A stretch of DNA of 64,000 bases from Flavobacteriales bacterium. Lineage in GTDB: Bacteria; Bacteroidota; Bacteroidia; Flavobacteriales; Flavobacteriaceae. The stretch spans positions 116,996 to 180,995 of the forward strand of contig JACJYY010000007.1 of the NCBI GenBank assembly GCA_020635875.1, in the 5' to 3' direction. The position numbers were made by a program, and so were the translations under genes. The notes beneath the pieces were generated by a model. The model worked only from the letters and a program-made list of their open reading frames with translations, was not told the origin of the DNA and made no database searches. Positions 51,976 through 60,662 of this stretch are shown in pieces; the first letter of the stretch is position 1, and every line of letters begins with the position of its first letter.

Positions 51976-53006
51976 TGTACGAATTAGACAATAGCAACTA
52001 TTTCTATTTATTGATTTGTCTTCCCATAGTTTTTGGGACTTATCTCTATTGGAGCTATTGGAGAAAGAAGACACAAAAAAAATTCGCAGACGCTCACCTG
52101 TTACAACAATTGAGCCCCAACTTATCTGCTTCAAAGCCTTTGCTTAAAGTACTCTTGCACCTGTTAATACTCTCTTCCTTGATTATTGGTTTAGTCAATC
52201 CGCAAATTGGAACTAAAATGGAAACCATAAAAAGAGAAGGTATTGATATTGTCTTTGCTCTGGATGTATCCAAAAGTATGTTAGCAGAAGATGTTGCTCC
52301 TAATAGAATGGACAAAGCGAAACAAATCGTTTCTAAGATTGTGGATCAACTGGAAGCTGACCGCATAGGGATTGTTGCTTACGCAGGAAGTGCTTTTCCA
52401 GTACTACCGATTACAACAGACTACAATGTCGCCAAGATGTTTTTACAAAACATCAATACAGACATGGTTTCCTCACAAGGCACGGCAATCAATGAGGCCA
52501 TCGACGTTGCTGCTACCTACTTTGACGACGAAGATCAGACCAATAGACTTTTAGTGATTATTTCTGATGGAGAAGATCATTCAGAAGACGGCAATAGTGC
52601 GGCCGAAAAAGCGAAAGAACTAGGAATGAAAATTGTCACAATTGGAGTAGGCACAACTAAAGGAGAAAGAATTCCAATCAAAGAAAAAGGAGTTATCCTA
52701 AGCTATTTACAAGACAAAAACAATGAAGTTGTAATTACTAAAATGAATCCCGAGGTTTTGCAAAATTTGGCAGATATAACTGACGGGCAATTTATCGTAG
52801 GTGCCAATACAAAAAAAGTGACAGAAACTTTTGAGGAACTGCTCAATGACATTGAAAAATCGGAGTTCGAAACACAACAAATTTCAGGTTTTCAAAGTCA
52901 ATTTCAGTGGTTTATCGGATTGGCATTTTTCTTGCTGTTAGTGGACATATTTATTTTGGAACGTAAAACAGAATGGTTGAAAAAGTTAAACTTGTTTAAT
53001 GAATAA
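51975..53006 (+). CDS. batB: VWA domain protein BatB
   Basis: 343 residues, same architecture as BatA: N-terminal membrane segments (YFYLLICLPIVFGTYLYW and LLKVLLHLLILSSLIIGLV), MIDAS IVFALDVSKSMLAEDV, SSQGTAINEAIDVAATYF and LLVIISDGEDHSED, then a C-terminal membrane segment (WFIGLAFFLLLVDIFIL). It probably pairs with BatA and the MoxR ATPase. Its end overlaps the batC start by 8 bases. Confidence 0.93.
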   Translation: MYELDNSNYFYLLICLPIVFGTYLYWSYWRKKTQKKFADAHLLQQLSPNLSASKPLLKVLLHLLILSSLIIGLVNPQIGTKMETIKREGIDIVFALDVSKSMLAEDVAPNRMDKAKQIVSKIVDQLEADRIGIVAYAGSAFPVLPITTDYNVAKMFLQNINTDMVSSQGTAINEAIDVAATYFDDEDQTNRLLVIISDGEDHSEDGNSAAEKAKELGMKIVTIGVGTTKGERIPIKEKGVILSYLQDKNNEVVITKMNPEVLQNLADITDGQFIVGANTKKVTETFEELLNDIEKSEFETQQISGFQSQFQWFIGLAFFLLLVDIFILERKTEWLKKLNLFNE

Positions 53007-53781
53007 AGCAATGCTACAACAATTCATCAAATACAGCTTAATCCTTTTTGTTTGTCTGATTCAAGCACAGGAAGAAAACAATAAATACACGGCTAAAGGA
53101 AACGATTATTATAACAATAAAGAGTACGCTAAAGCAGAGGCTAACTACCGAAAAGAAAGTGCCATTAATCCTTTAAACAACATAAGCACCTACAATCTAG
53201 GAAACACTATCTACACGCAAAAGCAATATGCCGAAGCGATAAGTGCCTACAAGCGTGTTACTGAGACCAGTAAAGATAAAGCAGAATTACACAAAAGTTT
53301 TCATAACTTGGGCAACGTTTTCATGCAACAAAAAAAATACACCGAAGCCGTTGCTGCCTACAAAAATGCCTTGCGCAACAATCCAAAAGATGAAGAAACC
53401 AGATATAATTTGGCTCTAGCCAAACAATTATTAAAAGACAATCCTCCTCCTCAGAAAAACGAGAATAAGGAAGATAAGGAGCAGCAAAAGGACGACAAAA
53501 ACAAAGAGCAAGATAACCAAGATAAGAAAGACGAAAACAAAAAAGATCAGGATAATAAAGAAGATAAATCCGATAATTCTGACTCTGATAAAGATCAAAA
53601 AGACAAAGACAAACAACAGCAAAAGCCAGAAGAAAAAAAGGGCAACCAAGAAGGAAAATTTTCTAAACAACGTATGGAAAGCTTATTAGAAGCTATCAAT
53701 AACGAGGAGAAAAAAATCCAAAAGAAAATGAACAAAGAAAAAGTGAAAGGCCAACCAATCCAACAAGAAAAGAATTGGTAA
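52999..53781 (+). CDS. batC: TPR protein BatC
   Basis: 260 residues. A signal peptide (LQQFIKYSLILFVCLIQA), then three TPR-like repeats (GNDYYNNKEYAKAEANYRKE, YNLGNTIYTQKQYAEAISAY, NLGNVFMQQKKYTEAVAAYK). From about residue 155 a very long Lys/Asp/Glu/Gln low-complexity region follows, a usual BatC tail. The signal peptide places it in the periplasm or at the membrane with BatB. An internal start at MLQQF is possible. Confidence 0.88.
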   Translation: MNKAMLQQFIKYSLILFVCLIQAQEENNKYTAKGNDYYNNKEYAKAEANYRKESAINPLNNISTYNLGNTIYTQKQYAEAISAYKRVTETSKDKAELHKSFHNLGNVFMQQKKYTEAVAAYKNALRNNPKDEETRYNLALAKQLLKDNPPPQKNENKEDKEQQKDDKNKEQDNQDKKDENKKDQDNKEDKSDNSDSDKDQKDKDKQQQKPEEKKGNQEGKFSKQRMESLLEAINNEEKKIQKKMNKEKVKGQPIQQEKNW

Positions 53782-53790
53782 TCCAACCCT

Positions 53791-55590
53791 ATGAGTCTTA
53801 CTAACAACATATCATTCTCTTATAAAAACAGTCTAGTACTTTTGCTATTATTGTTGAGCACCACTTTGCATTCGCAAGTGACTTTTGAAGCCAAAGTAAG
53901 TCGAGAAAAGCTAGGTCTAAACGAGCGATTACGGGTTGATTTTGAGATGAACGAGGACGGCGACAATTTTAGACCCCCTGAATTTGAAGGTTTTAGAATC
54001 GTAGGGGGACCTAACCAATCGGTAAGTATGTCATGGTTGAGTGGCGAAAAAACATTCAAAAAGACCTATTCATTCTTTTTAAAGCCTTTGAAGAAAGGAA
54101 ATTTGATTATCCCTAAGGCTTCGATTGACATAAAAGGCACTACCTACAAATCCACTCCAATCACAGTAACTATTACTGATCCGATAAAAAAATCGAGTGA
54201 TCCAGATAGCCCTGCATTTGATATCGAAGACGGCATTCATTTAGTCGCAGAGATTTCGAATACAAATCCCTATGTAAATGAACCGATCACTGTAGTTCAC
54301 AAATTATACGTTAAACCAACGATTAGTATTAGAAACTGGAGAGAAATAAACTATCCTAAATACAATGATTTTTGGAGTCAGGATATTGACATCAAAAACT
54401 TGAAAGTTGAACGAGAAATGTTCAGAGGCGAAGAATACCGTTACGTGGTCTTACGTAAAAACGTGCTGTATCCGCAAAAAACAGGCAAATTAGAACTTGA
54501 ACCTCTGACGCTAGAAGTAACCATAGATGTGCCGACTAATCGCAGAGATTTCTTTGGAAGTAGAATTACCACTACAGACAATCAAACTTTCTCATCCAGA
54601 AAACGTTACATTAACGTAAAACCTTTACCAGAAAAAAACAAACCAGAAGGTTTTACGGGTGCTGTGGGTAAATTCAATTTTATCGTACAACCAAGTAAGA
54701 AAGAAGTTAAACACGGTGAATCTCTTGATGTAGAAGTCAGTGTAACGGGGCAAGGAAACCTAAAATTATTCAATCTACCAAAACCCAATTTCCCAAGTTC
54801 TTTAGAGGTATATGATCCAATGCACTCAGAAAATGTTCAAAACAACCCTAAAGGTCTTAAAGGAAAAGTTTCTGACAAATACACATTAATTCCTGAATAC
54901 AGAGGTAATTACCCTGTAAAACCCGTTGTCTTTACCTATTTTGATTTGGAATCAGAAACCTATAAACAAATCACCTCAAACGAATTTACGATTAGCGTAA
55001 TTGACGGCCCTAATCGCCTCGACAATGGGGAATCTGATGACAATGGGAATGACATTAGTTATGCTCCTAAAATGGAAATCAATAAAAAGAGTCAATTCAA
55101 ATACATCAAATCAGACACAGAACTCACTGCTATTGATAACGAAGACTTTTTGGGCTCTAAGCTCTACTTATTTATTTCTTTGATTCCTTTTGGTCTAATT
55201 CCTTTCATAGTTTTATGGAAAAGACAGCGTGATAAATCCTCTTTAGATACAAGAGGCAATAAAATTCGTCAATCGAATAAATTGGCCAAAAAATATTTAT
55301 CAGAAGCCAAAAAGAACATCGGCAACAAGGAACAATTTTACATTTCTTTGGAAAAAGCATTGCATAATTTCTTAAAGGCAAAACTGAGCATAGAGACTTC
55401 TGAAATGCGCAAGGACACCATTAAGAATTTATTAGAAAACAGAATGGTAAACAGCCATAACATAGATGCCTTTATTGACTTATTAGAAAGTTGTGAATTA
55501 GCACGATATACCCCATCAACTAGTGTGACTATCAAAAATGATTACGAAAAGGCGGTAGAAATTGTATTAGAATTAGGAAAACAAATTTAA
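53791..55590 (+). CDS. batD: BatD family protein
   Basis: 599 residues. Signal peptide (SLVLLLLLLSTTLHSQ), a tandem beta-sandwich ectodomain (VTFEAKVSREKLGLNERLRV, FEGFRIVGGPNQSVSMSW, TKRP-free central part), a membrane segment at about 455 (LYLFISLIPFGLIPFIVLW) and a cytoplasmic helical tail (LEKALHNFLKAKLSIETSEM). This is the standard BatD layout. It lies 9 bases after batC and 1 base before batE, and completes the core Bat set. Confidence 0.9.
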   Translation: MSLTNNISFSYKNSLVLLLLLLSTTLHSQVTFEAKVSREKLGLNERLRVDFEMNEDGDNFRPPEFEGFRIVGGPNQSVSMSWLSGEKTFKKTYSFFLKPLKKGNLIIPKASIDIKGTTYKSTPITVTITDPIKKSSDPDSPAFDIEDGIHLVAEISNTNPYVNEPITVVHKLYVKPTISIRNWREINYPKYNDFWSQDIDIKNLKVEREMFRGEEYRYVVLRKNVLYPQKTGKLELEPLTLEVTIDVPTNRRDFFGSRITTTDNQTFSSRKRYINVKPLPEKNKPEGFTGAVGKFNFIVQPSKKEVKHGESLDVEVSVTGQGNLKLFNLPKPNFPSSLEVYDPMHSENVQNNPKGLKGKVSDKYTLIPEYRGNYPVKPVVFTYFDLESETYKQITSNEFTISVIDGPNRLDNGESDDNGNDISYAPKMEINKKSQFKYIKSDTELTAIDNEDFLGSKLYLFISLIPFGLIPFIVLWKRQRDKSSLDTRGNKIRQSNKLAKKYLSEAKKNIGNKEQFYISLEKALHNFLKAKLSIETSEMRKDTIKNLLENRMVNSHNIDAFIDLLESCELARYTPSTSVTIKNDYEKAVEIVLELGKQI

Positions 55591-55591
55591 T

Positions 55592-56347
55592 ATGAACAAG
55601 CTCACTTACATATCATATCTTTTTTTGTTGCTAGCAAATTTCCTATTTGCCAATCCTGAAACCTTGACAGAAGCGAATAAATTATACCATGCTGGAAAAT
55701 ATGAGGACGCCATTACAGCTTATGAAGCCCTTCTAAATAAAGGGGTTCATTCCGTTGCACTGTATTACAATTTAGCCAACTCACATTATAAAATGAATCA
55801 TGTAGCACCTTCCATATACTATTACGAAAAAGCACTATTGCTCGACCCAAATGATGCCGATGTTCTAAACAACATCCAATTTGCTCAAGCCATGACTGTA
55901 GATGAAATTAAACCCATACCTAAAGTAGGCTTTTCCAAATTCGTTCAGAATTTTACAGGATTACTACATTATAACCATTGGGCCTGGCTAACCGTAGGAT
56001 TTTCAATAGTTACCTTTATTGCCTTTTTGATTTATTATTTCTCTTATGAATCAAGCACCAAAAGAATTGCTTTTATAGCATCTCTCCTTTTCTTCACATT
56101 TCTGATTGTTACTGTCTTCACTTCACTTTACGAAAGAGACAGAGTCAATAAAGAGCAACCAGCAATTATCTTTTCTGTAGAAGTCCCTCTAAAAGAAGAG
56201 CCAAAATCCGATAGCGAAGACGTGGTTATACTGCACGAAGGAACCAAAGTTTTTGTCAAAGAAAAATTTAATGATTGGGCAAAAGTTGAGTTACTTAACG
56301 GAACAGAGGGTTGGATGACTACCAGTAGTATTAAATCACTTAAATAA
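55592..56347 (+). CDS. batE: BatE, TPR and SH3-like protein
   Basis: 251 residues. Signal peptide (YISYLFLLLANFLFA), two TPR repeats (NKLYHAGKYEDAITAYEALL, YYNLANSHYKMNHVAPSIYY), two membrane segments (WAWLTVGFSIVTFIAFLIYY, IAFIASLLFFTFLIVTVFTS) and a C-terminal SH3-like domain (VVILHEGTKVFVKEKFNDWA, then EGWMTTSSI). It is the last gene of the operon; the 3' end overlaps the convergent cvpA-like gene by 8 bases, so no independent terminator exists between them. Confidence 0.88.
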   Translation: MNKLTYISYLFLLLANFLFANPETLTEANKLYHAGKYEDAITAYEALLNKGVHSVALYYNLANSHYKMNHVAPSIYYYEKALLLDPNDADVLNNIQFAQAMTVDEIKPIPKVGFSKFVQNFTGLLHYNHWAWLTVGFSIVTFIAFLIYYFSYESSTKRIAFIASLLFFTFLIVTVFTSLYERDRVNKEQPAIIFSVEVPLKEEPKSDSEDVVILHEGTKVFVKEKFNDWAKVELLNGTEGWMTTSSIKSLK

Positions 56348-56870
56348 CTTTATTGATAACATCTTCTTTGGATTCTTTTACCTCAGGAAAATGCTCTTGT
56401 ATTACAGGATACAATGTTTTCGACACTATCAAAAGAGGCTGATATAATATAGACTTTTCTAATTTTTCATGTTTGACCAAACCTTCTGATTGATTTATAT
56501 TGGAGAAAAAATAAAGCAGTACACTCAAAATTAACGCTATCTTTAGTGTTCCGAAAATTCCCCCAAGTAACTTATTAAACAAACCCAAACCACTCCATTT
56601 GGCAATTTTGGTCAACAAACCAGCAAACATCATGATCCCCAACACTGTCAATGCAAAGGTGACAATAAAAGCAATGATGTTTAGGTATTCTGATTGATAC
56701 GAAAATGTGGTGACAATCCAATTCTTTACCCAAAACGAAAAATTAATGGTAACATAAAACCCAATCATTAATGACAGGAACGAAGCCAATTCATGAAAAA
56801 AACCCTTCCAGACTCCTCTTATAAAACCGTATGCCAAAAAACAGCTTAATACAATGTCTAACGTCTCCAT
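56340..56870 (-). CDS. cvpA: CvpA family membrane protein
   Basis: 176 residues from the ATG at 56870 (METLDIVLSCFLAYGFIRGV); a slightly longer frame has six extra residues. Four membrane segments: DIVLSCFLAYGFIRG, FLSLMIGFYVTINFS, IIAFIVTFALTVLGIMMFAG, and IALILSVLLYFFS. The RGVWKGFFHELASFLSL and GLGLFNKLLGGIFG motifs fit CvpA. The family affects colicin V production and envelope functions in enterobacteria; the role here is not known. Confidence 0.85.
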   Translation of the reverse strand: METLDIVLSCFLAYGFIRGVWKGFFHELASFLSLMIGFYVTINFSFWVKNWIVTTFSYQSEYLNIIAFIVTFALTVLGIMMFAGLLTKIAKWSGLGLFNKLLGGIFGTLKIALILSVLLYFFSNINQSEGLVKHEKLEKSILYQPLLIVSKTLYPVIQEHFPEVKESKEDVINKVI

Positions 56871-56933
56871 TTTTCGATAAAAAAACAAAGAAATAGCTTC
56901 TTGATAAGTTTACCAAAAACCCGAGCCATTTTG

Positions 56934-56941
56934 TATCTTTG
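56934..56941 (+). promoter_or_regulatory. Putative -7 element before the hypothetical gene at 56964
   Basis: TATCTTTG matches TAnnTTTG and lies 22 bases before the ATG at 56964. No well-spaced -33 TTTG was found. Confidence 0.4.
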
Positions 56942-56963
56942 GACGCTCTAAAAAGCCAGGACA

Positions 56964-57320
56964 ATGTCAAGAGATGAACAATTAAAGCAGCGATGGGAAA
57001 CCGTGGTAAGGAAACTTTCCAATCAATTTGCTGATGGCGAAACATTAGACTTGGACGCCATTATCTATTTAATTGGTCTTCAAGAATTAAATGCCATCAA
57101 CCAAACTTTCAAAAAAGACGAAAAACTCAACCTCATGCATATTGCCATTTGTCGTTTATTAGAACCTTATGGCTATTATGAATTTGATTTTGTAGACACC
57201 GATGGTTGGCCACATTATAAAATCAAAGAAGAATTACCACCATTAAAAGCGGGCGAACAGTCCATCTTGATGAAAGATGCCATTGTAAATTATTTTTTAG
57301 AACGACAATATATCGATTAA
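56964..57320 (+). CDS. Conserved hypothetical protein
   Basis: 118 residues beginning MSRDEQLKQRWETVVRKLSN, with FADGETLDLDAIIYLIGLQE and LEPYGYYEFDFVDTDGWPHY. It is acidic, soluble and without signal or membrane segment. Similar proteins occur widely in Bacteroidetes from memory, with no known function. Its promoter-like element and its position between cvpA (divergent) and pheS suggest it may be independently expressed. Confidence 0.8.
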   Translation: MSRDEQLKQRWETVVRKLSNQFADGETLDLDAIIYLIGLQELNAINQTFKKDEKLNLMHIAICRLLEPYGYYEFDFVDTDGWPHYKIKEELPPLKAGEQSILMKDAIVNYFLERQYID

Positions 57321-57334
57321 CCCCAACAAATTGC

Positions 57335-57342
57335 TATTTTTG
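57335..57342 (+). promoter_or_regulatory. Putative -7 element of the pheS promoter
   Basis: TATTTTTG (TAnnTTTG), 22 bases before the pheS ATG; no leader peptide or attenuator is visible in the short gap. Confidence 0.4.
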
Positions 57343-57364
57343 GTACTCGTTACAACCCGAAGAG

Positions 57365-58384
57365 ATGATAGATAAGATCAAAGAACACATACAAGAAGCA
57401 CAAGATTTTCAAACCACAAAAAAAGAAGAACTTGAAGCATTCAGAATAAAGTATTTAAGTAAAAAAGGCCTTTTGAATGAGTTTTTTACTGAATTCAAAA
57501 ATGTGCCAAATGAAAAGAAAAAAGAATTTGGTCAAATCATCAACGAACTAAAAACTACAGCTCAAGAGAAAATTAATTCAATTACTGAATCTCTCGAGAA
57601 AAACGACGTAAAAAAATCTAAACTAGACGATTTAACACGTCCTGCCGAAGCCTTAGAAATTGGTTCAAGACACCCTATTTCTATTGTAAAAAATCAAATC
57701 ATTGACATCTTTTCTAATATCGGATTTAACGTATCTGAGGGACCAGAAATAGAGGATGATTGGCATAATTTTACTGCCTTAAATCTTCCTGAACATCACC
57801 CAGCAAGAGACATGCAAGACACGTTCTTCTTGCAAACCAATCCAGACATTTTATTAAGAACACACACCTCATCGGTACAAGTACGTTACATGGAAGAAAA
57901 CAAACCTCCAATTCGTACAATTTCTCCAGGTAGAGTATTCCGTAATGAGGATATATCGGCACGATCACACTGCATCTTTCATCAAATCGAAGGATTGTAC
58001 ATCGATAAAGACGTTTCGTTTGCTGACCTAAAACAGACTTTGTTGTATTTCACCAAAGAGATGTTTGGCAAATCAAAAATTCGCTTACGCCCATCGTTTT
58101 TCCCATTCACAGAGCCAAGTGCAGAGATTGATATCTATTGGGGATTAAAGAACGAAACGGATTACAGAATTACCAAAGGAACGGGTTGGTTAGAAATCGG
58201 TGGTTGCGGAATGGTAGATCCAAATGTGTTGACCAATTGCGGTATCAATCCTGAAAAGTTTACTGGATTTGCTTTTGGTATGGGTGTAGAACGTATTGCT
58301 ATGTTATTATACGGTATTGGTGATATCAGAATGTTCTACGAAAACGACATCCGTTTCTTAGAGCAATTCAAAAGTCATATCTAA
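57365..58384 (+). CDS. pheS: Phenylalanine--tRNA ligase alpha subunit
   Basis: 339 residues. A coiled-coil N-terminal domain (residues 1-85) leads to class II motifs: RHPISIVKNQIIDIFSNIGF, GPEIEDDWHNFTALNLPEHH, PARDMQDTFFLQTNPDILLR, RTHTSSVQVRYME, GRVFRNEDISARSHCIFHQI (motif 2), RPSFFPFTEPSAEIDIYWG and GFAFGMGVERIAMLLYGIGD (motif 3). It charges tRNA-Phe together with PheT, whose gene is not adjacent. Its stop overlaps the next ATG by one base. Confidence 0.97.
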   Translation: MIDKIKEHIQEAQDFQTTKKEELEAFRIKYLSKKGLLNEFFTEFKNVPNEKKKEFGQIINELKTTAQEKINSITESLEKNDVKKSKLDDLTRPAEALEIGSRHPISIVKNQIIDIFSNIGFNVSEGPEIEDDWHNFTALNLPEHHPARDMQDTFFLQTNPDILLRTHTSSVQVRYMEENKPPIRTISPGRVFRNEDISARSHCIFHQIEGLYIDKDVSFADLKQTLLYFTKEMFGKSKIRLRPSFFPFTEPSAEIDIYWGLKNETDYRITKGTGWLEIGGCGMVDPNVLTNCGINPEKFTGFAFGMGVERIAMLLYGIGDIRMFYENDIRFLEQFKSHI

Positions 58385-58791
58385 TGAAAAAAGACATTGT
58401 CATTCCTGAGGTCAAGGACATTCATGTTGTTGCTATCAACGAATGGAGTGAAGACTTTGGAAAAGACATGTGGTACGTGTATTTGCTAAATGCCAGTGAA
58501 CAGACTATCGAAATGCCTATAGTGGTCTCCCAAGCTTCTGGCAAAGTAAATGGAGAAGAGAAAAAGACGGCTTCCTTACGACATACCTATCAAGAAGTTG
58601 CGCCGTTCAATGCCATAAGGATCGAGATTCTTACTAACGAATTGTTAGAATTAAACAACAATTTTCAAGTAACCTTTTTCCAAAACAACCAACTCTACGA
58701 TAAAAAATATATCTTTAAGGCTAAGAGTATTTCTCTAAAGAAACAAGTCGCCATAGAAGCTATTCAAGCCAAAGGCATATTTGCGCAATAA
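58384..58791 (+). CDS. Conserved hypothetical protein coupled to pheS
   Basis: 135 residues with patterns such as IHVVAINEWSEDFGKDMWYV, YLLNASEQTIEMPIVVSQAS and FNAIRIEILTNELLELNNNF. Beta-rich, no signal peptide. Its ATG overlaps the pheS stop (taatg), so it is translated with pheS. I recall similar proteins adjacent to pheS in flavobacteria but no function. It should not be taken for a tRNA ligase subunit. Confidence 0.78.
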   Translation: MKKDIVIPEVKDIHVVAINEWSEDFGKDMWYVYLLNASEQTIEMPIVVSQASGKVNGEEKKTASLRHTYQEVAPFNAIRIEILTNELLELNNNFQVTFFQNNQLYDKKYIFKAKSISLKKQVAIEAIQAKGIFAQ

Positions 58792-58801
58792 ACCAATCAT
58801 T

Positions 58802-59965
58802 ATGAAAGTAATCACAACAATCATCAAATGGATTTTCATTTTATTACTTACGCTGATTGTAGGATTATACGTTTCAGGATATGGTTATTTAGTCAAAGCT
58901 GTTCGTATCATCTATATGACAGGTCACACCACAGCCTATTTAGAAGATTATAAAAAGTTTGACAATCGGTTTATTCCCAAATCTACTGACCCTCAGCCAT
59001 GGCCTTTGCACAAAAACTATAATTCGGTTCAACCGACAGATAGCCTATTATCAGCTCATAACAAGCTAAGAACGATTGCCTATGTTATCATCAAGAACGA
59101 TAGCATCTGGCATGAAGCCTATTACGATGGATTTGACAAAGACTCCAAAACGAATTCTTTTTCGATGGCCAAAACAGTTACTTCTGCCCTACTAGGCAAA
59201 GCCATCCAAGAAGGAAAAATCAAAAGTTTAGATCAACCTGTGGGCGATTTCTTCCCAGAGTTTTCCCAGGGGCTTGCTGCCAAAATGACTGTAGGCGATT
59301 TAGCATCTATGGGATCAGGTTTGAATTGGGATGAGTCTTATTACAGCCCCTTTTCAGTAACTACAAGAGCCTATTTTGATAGCGGTTTGCGCGAGACCAT
59401 GCTCAAACAAAAAGTAACTGAAGAACCAGGACAATCCCATAAATACTTAAGTGGAAACACCCAATTATTGGCTATGGTAATAGAAAAAGCTACGGGTACT
59501 ACCCTATCCGATTATATGGCCAAAAAGTTCTGGCAACCGATGGGTGCAGAAAATGATGCACTTTGGCAATTGGATGAGGAAGATGGTATCGAAAAAGCCT
59601 ATTGCTGTATTGCAAGTAATGCTAGAGATTTTGCACGATTTGGCAAGTTATACAAAAACAAAGGAAACTTTAACGGCAAACAAATCTTAGACACGGCATT
59701 TGTAGAAAAATCAATTGTACCACGATTTGATGATTATCCTGATTACGGTTATGGGGTTTGGCTACATACTTATTTAGGCAAAAAGATTTTCTATTTAAGA
59801 GGGCATCTAGGGCAGTTTACCATCGTAATCCCTGAAGACGACATTATCATTGTGCGTTTGGGCCATGTAAAGGGACTTCAAACCGATACGGATGAGCATA
59901 GTAATGACTTTTATGTGTACGTAAAAGAAGCTTATAATATGTTGGCCGATGATCGAAAAAATTAA
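58802..59965 (+). CDS. Serine hydrolase of the beta-lactamase class C/penicillin-binding type
   Basis: 387 residues from ATG 58802. A membrane anchor or signal (ITTIIKWIFILLLTLIVGLY) leads to the serine hydrolase domain. The active-site S-x-x-K is SFSMAKTVTSALLG (Ser-Met-Ala-Lys). The Y-x-N equivalent is around YLSGNTQLLAMV, and a late LRGHLGQF holds the H/K-x-G equivalent. It probably hydrolyses a peptide or ester in the periplasm; a true beta-lactamase role is not implied. It overlaps the next gene by 17 bases. Confidence 0.85.
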   Translation: MKVITTIIKWIFILLLTLIVGLYVSGYGYLVKAVRIIYMTGHTTAYLEDYKKFDNRFIPKSTDPQPWPLHKNYNSVQPTDSLLSAHNKLRTIAYVIIKNDSIWHEAYYDGFDKDSKTNSFSMAKTVTSALLGKAIQEGKIKSLDQPVGDFFPEFSQGLAAKMTVGDLASMGSGLNWDESYYSPFSVTTRAYFDSGLRETMLKQKVTEEPGQSHKYLSGNTQLLAMVIEKATGTTLSDYMAKKFWQPMGAENDALWQLDEEDGIEKAYCCIASNARDFARFGKLYKNKGNFNGKQILDTAFVEKSIVPRFDDYPDYGYGVWLHTYLGKKIFYLRGHLGQFTIVIPEDDIIIVRLGHVKGLQTDTDEHSNDFYVYVKEAYNMLADDRKN

Positions 59966-60662
59966 TCTCGAAAACATCTTATTCTTAGACATTGAAACCG
60001 TACCTGAATGTGCCGATTTCAATGCATTAGACGAGGAAAAAAAAGAACTTTGGGCACTCAAGACCCAATACACCCGCAAAGAAGAATTTTCACCAGAAGA
60101 GTTTTACGAACGTGCTGGAATCTGGGCGGAATTCGGTAAAATTGTATGTATATCAGTAGGTTACTTTGTTTTTAAAAACGGTTCTCGACAATTTAGAGTC
60201 ACCACGTTTCATGGGGAAGAAACCAAACTTTTAACAGATTTCAAGAATTTATTAGAAACTCATTTCAACCAACCTCAACATTTGCTTTGTGCGCACAATG
60301 GCAAAGAATTTGACTTTCCGTATATCGCAAGGAGAATGATTATCAATCAAGTTGAAATCCCTTCTAAACTCAATCTTTTTGGCAAAAAACCATGGGAAAT
60401 TGCACATTTAGACACCCTAGAATTATGGAAATTTGGTGACTACAAGCACTTTACCTCTCTACGATTACTCACTAATATTTTAGGAATTCCAACCCCAAAA
60501 GACGACATTAGTGGCAGTGATGTTGCCAAAACCTATTACGAAGAACAAGACTTGGATCGCATCATAATCTATTGTGAAAAAGACACTGTGGCTGTCGCCC
60601 AAATTTTGTTACGTTTCAGACGTGAGGCTATTTTAGATGAATCTGAAATTTTAAGTGTCTAA
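59949..60662 (+). CDS. Predicted 3'-5' exonuclease, PolB-like RNase H fold
   Basis: 237 residues. The DEDD active site is visible as ILFLDIETVPE (Asp and Glu), LLCAHNGKEFDFPYIARRM (Asp) and IIIYCEKDTVAVAQIL (Asp). This is the predicted PolB-like exonuclease family of ribonuclease H fold, without a polymerase domain. It probably trims single-stranded DNA or RNA 3' ends, though the substrate is not known. It overlaps the serine hydrolase gene, and its stop is directly back to back with the convergent HTTM-like gene. Confidence 0.87.
   Translation: MIEKINLENILFLDIETVPECADFNALDEEKKELWALKTQYTRKEEFSPEEFYERAGIWAEFGKIVCISVGYFVFKNGSRQFRVTTFHGEETKLLTDFKNLLETHFNQPQHLLCAHNGKEFDFPYIARRMIINQVEIPSKLNLFGKKPWEIAHLDTLELWKFGDYKHFTSLRLLTNILGIPTPKDDISGSDVAKTYYEEQDLDRIIIYCEKDTVAVAQILLRFRREAILDESEILSV

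Noticed and set aside
53431..53670. A long hydrophobic protein on the minus strand opposite batC
   Set aside because: It is the complement of the Lys/Asp/Glu-rich batC tail; the all-Phe/Ile/Leu composition is an artefact.
58384..58791. A second phenylalanyl-tRNA synthetase subunit, from its coupling to pheS
   Set aside because: It has no class II synthetase motif and is far too short for PheT; the name would rest on position only.
58802..59965. An antibiotic-resistance beta-lactamase
   Set aside because: The S-x-x-K fold is shared by many peptidases and esterases, and nothing shows resistance activity; it is a chromosomal envelope-type gene.
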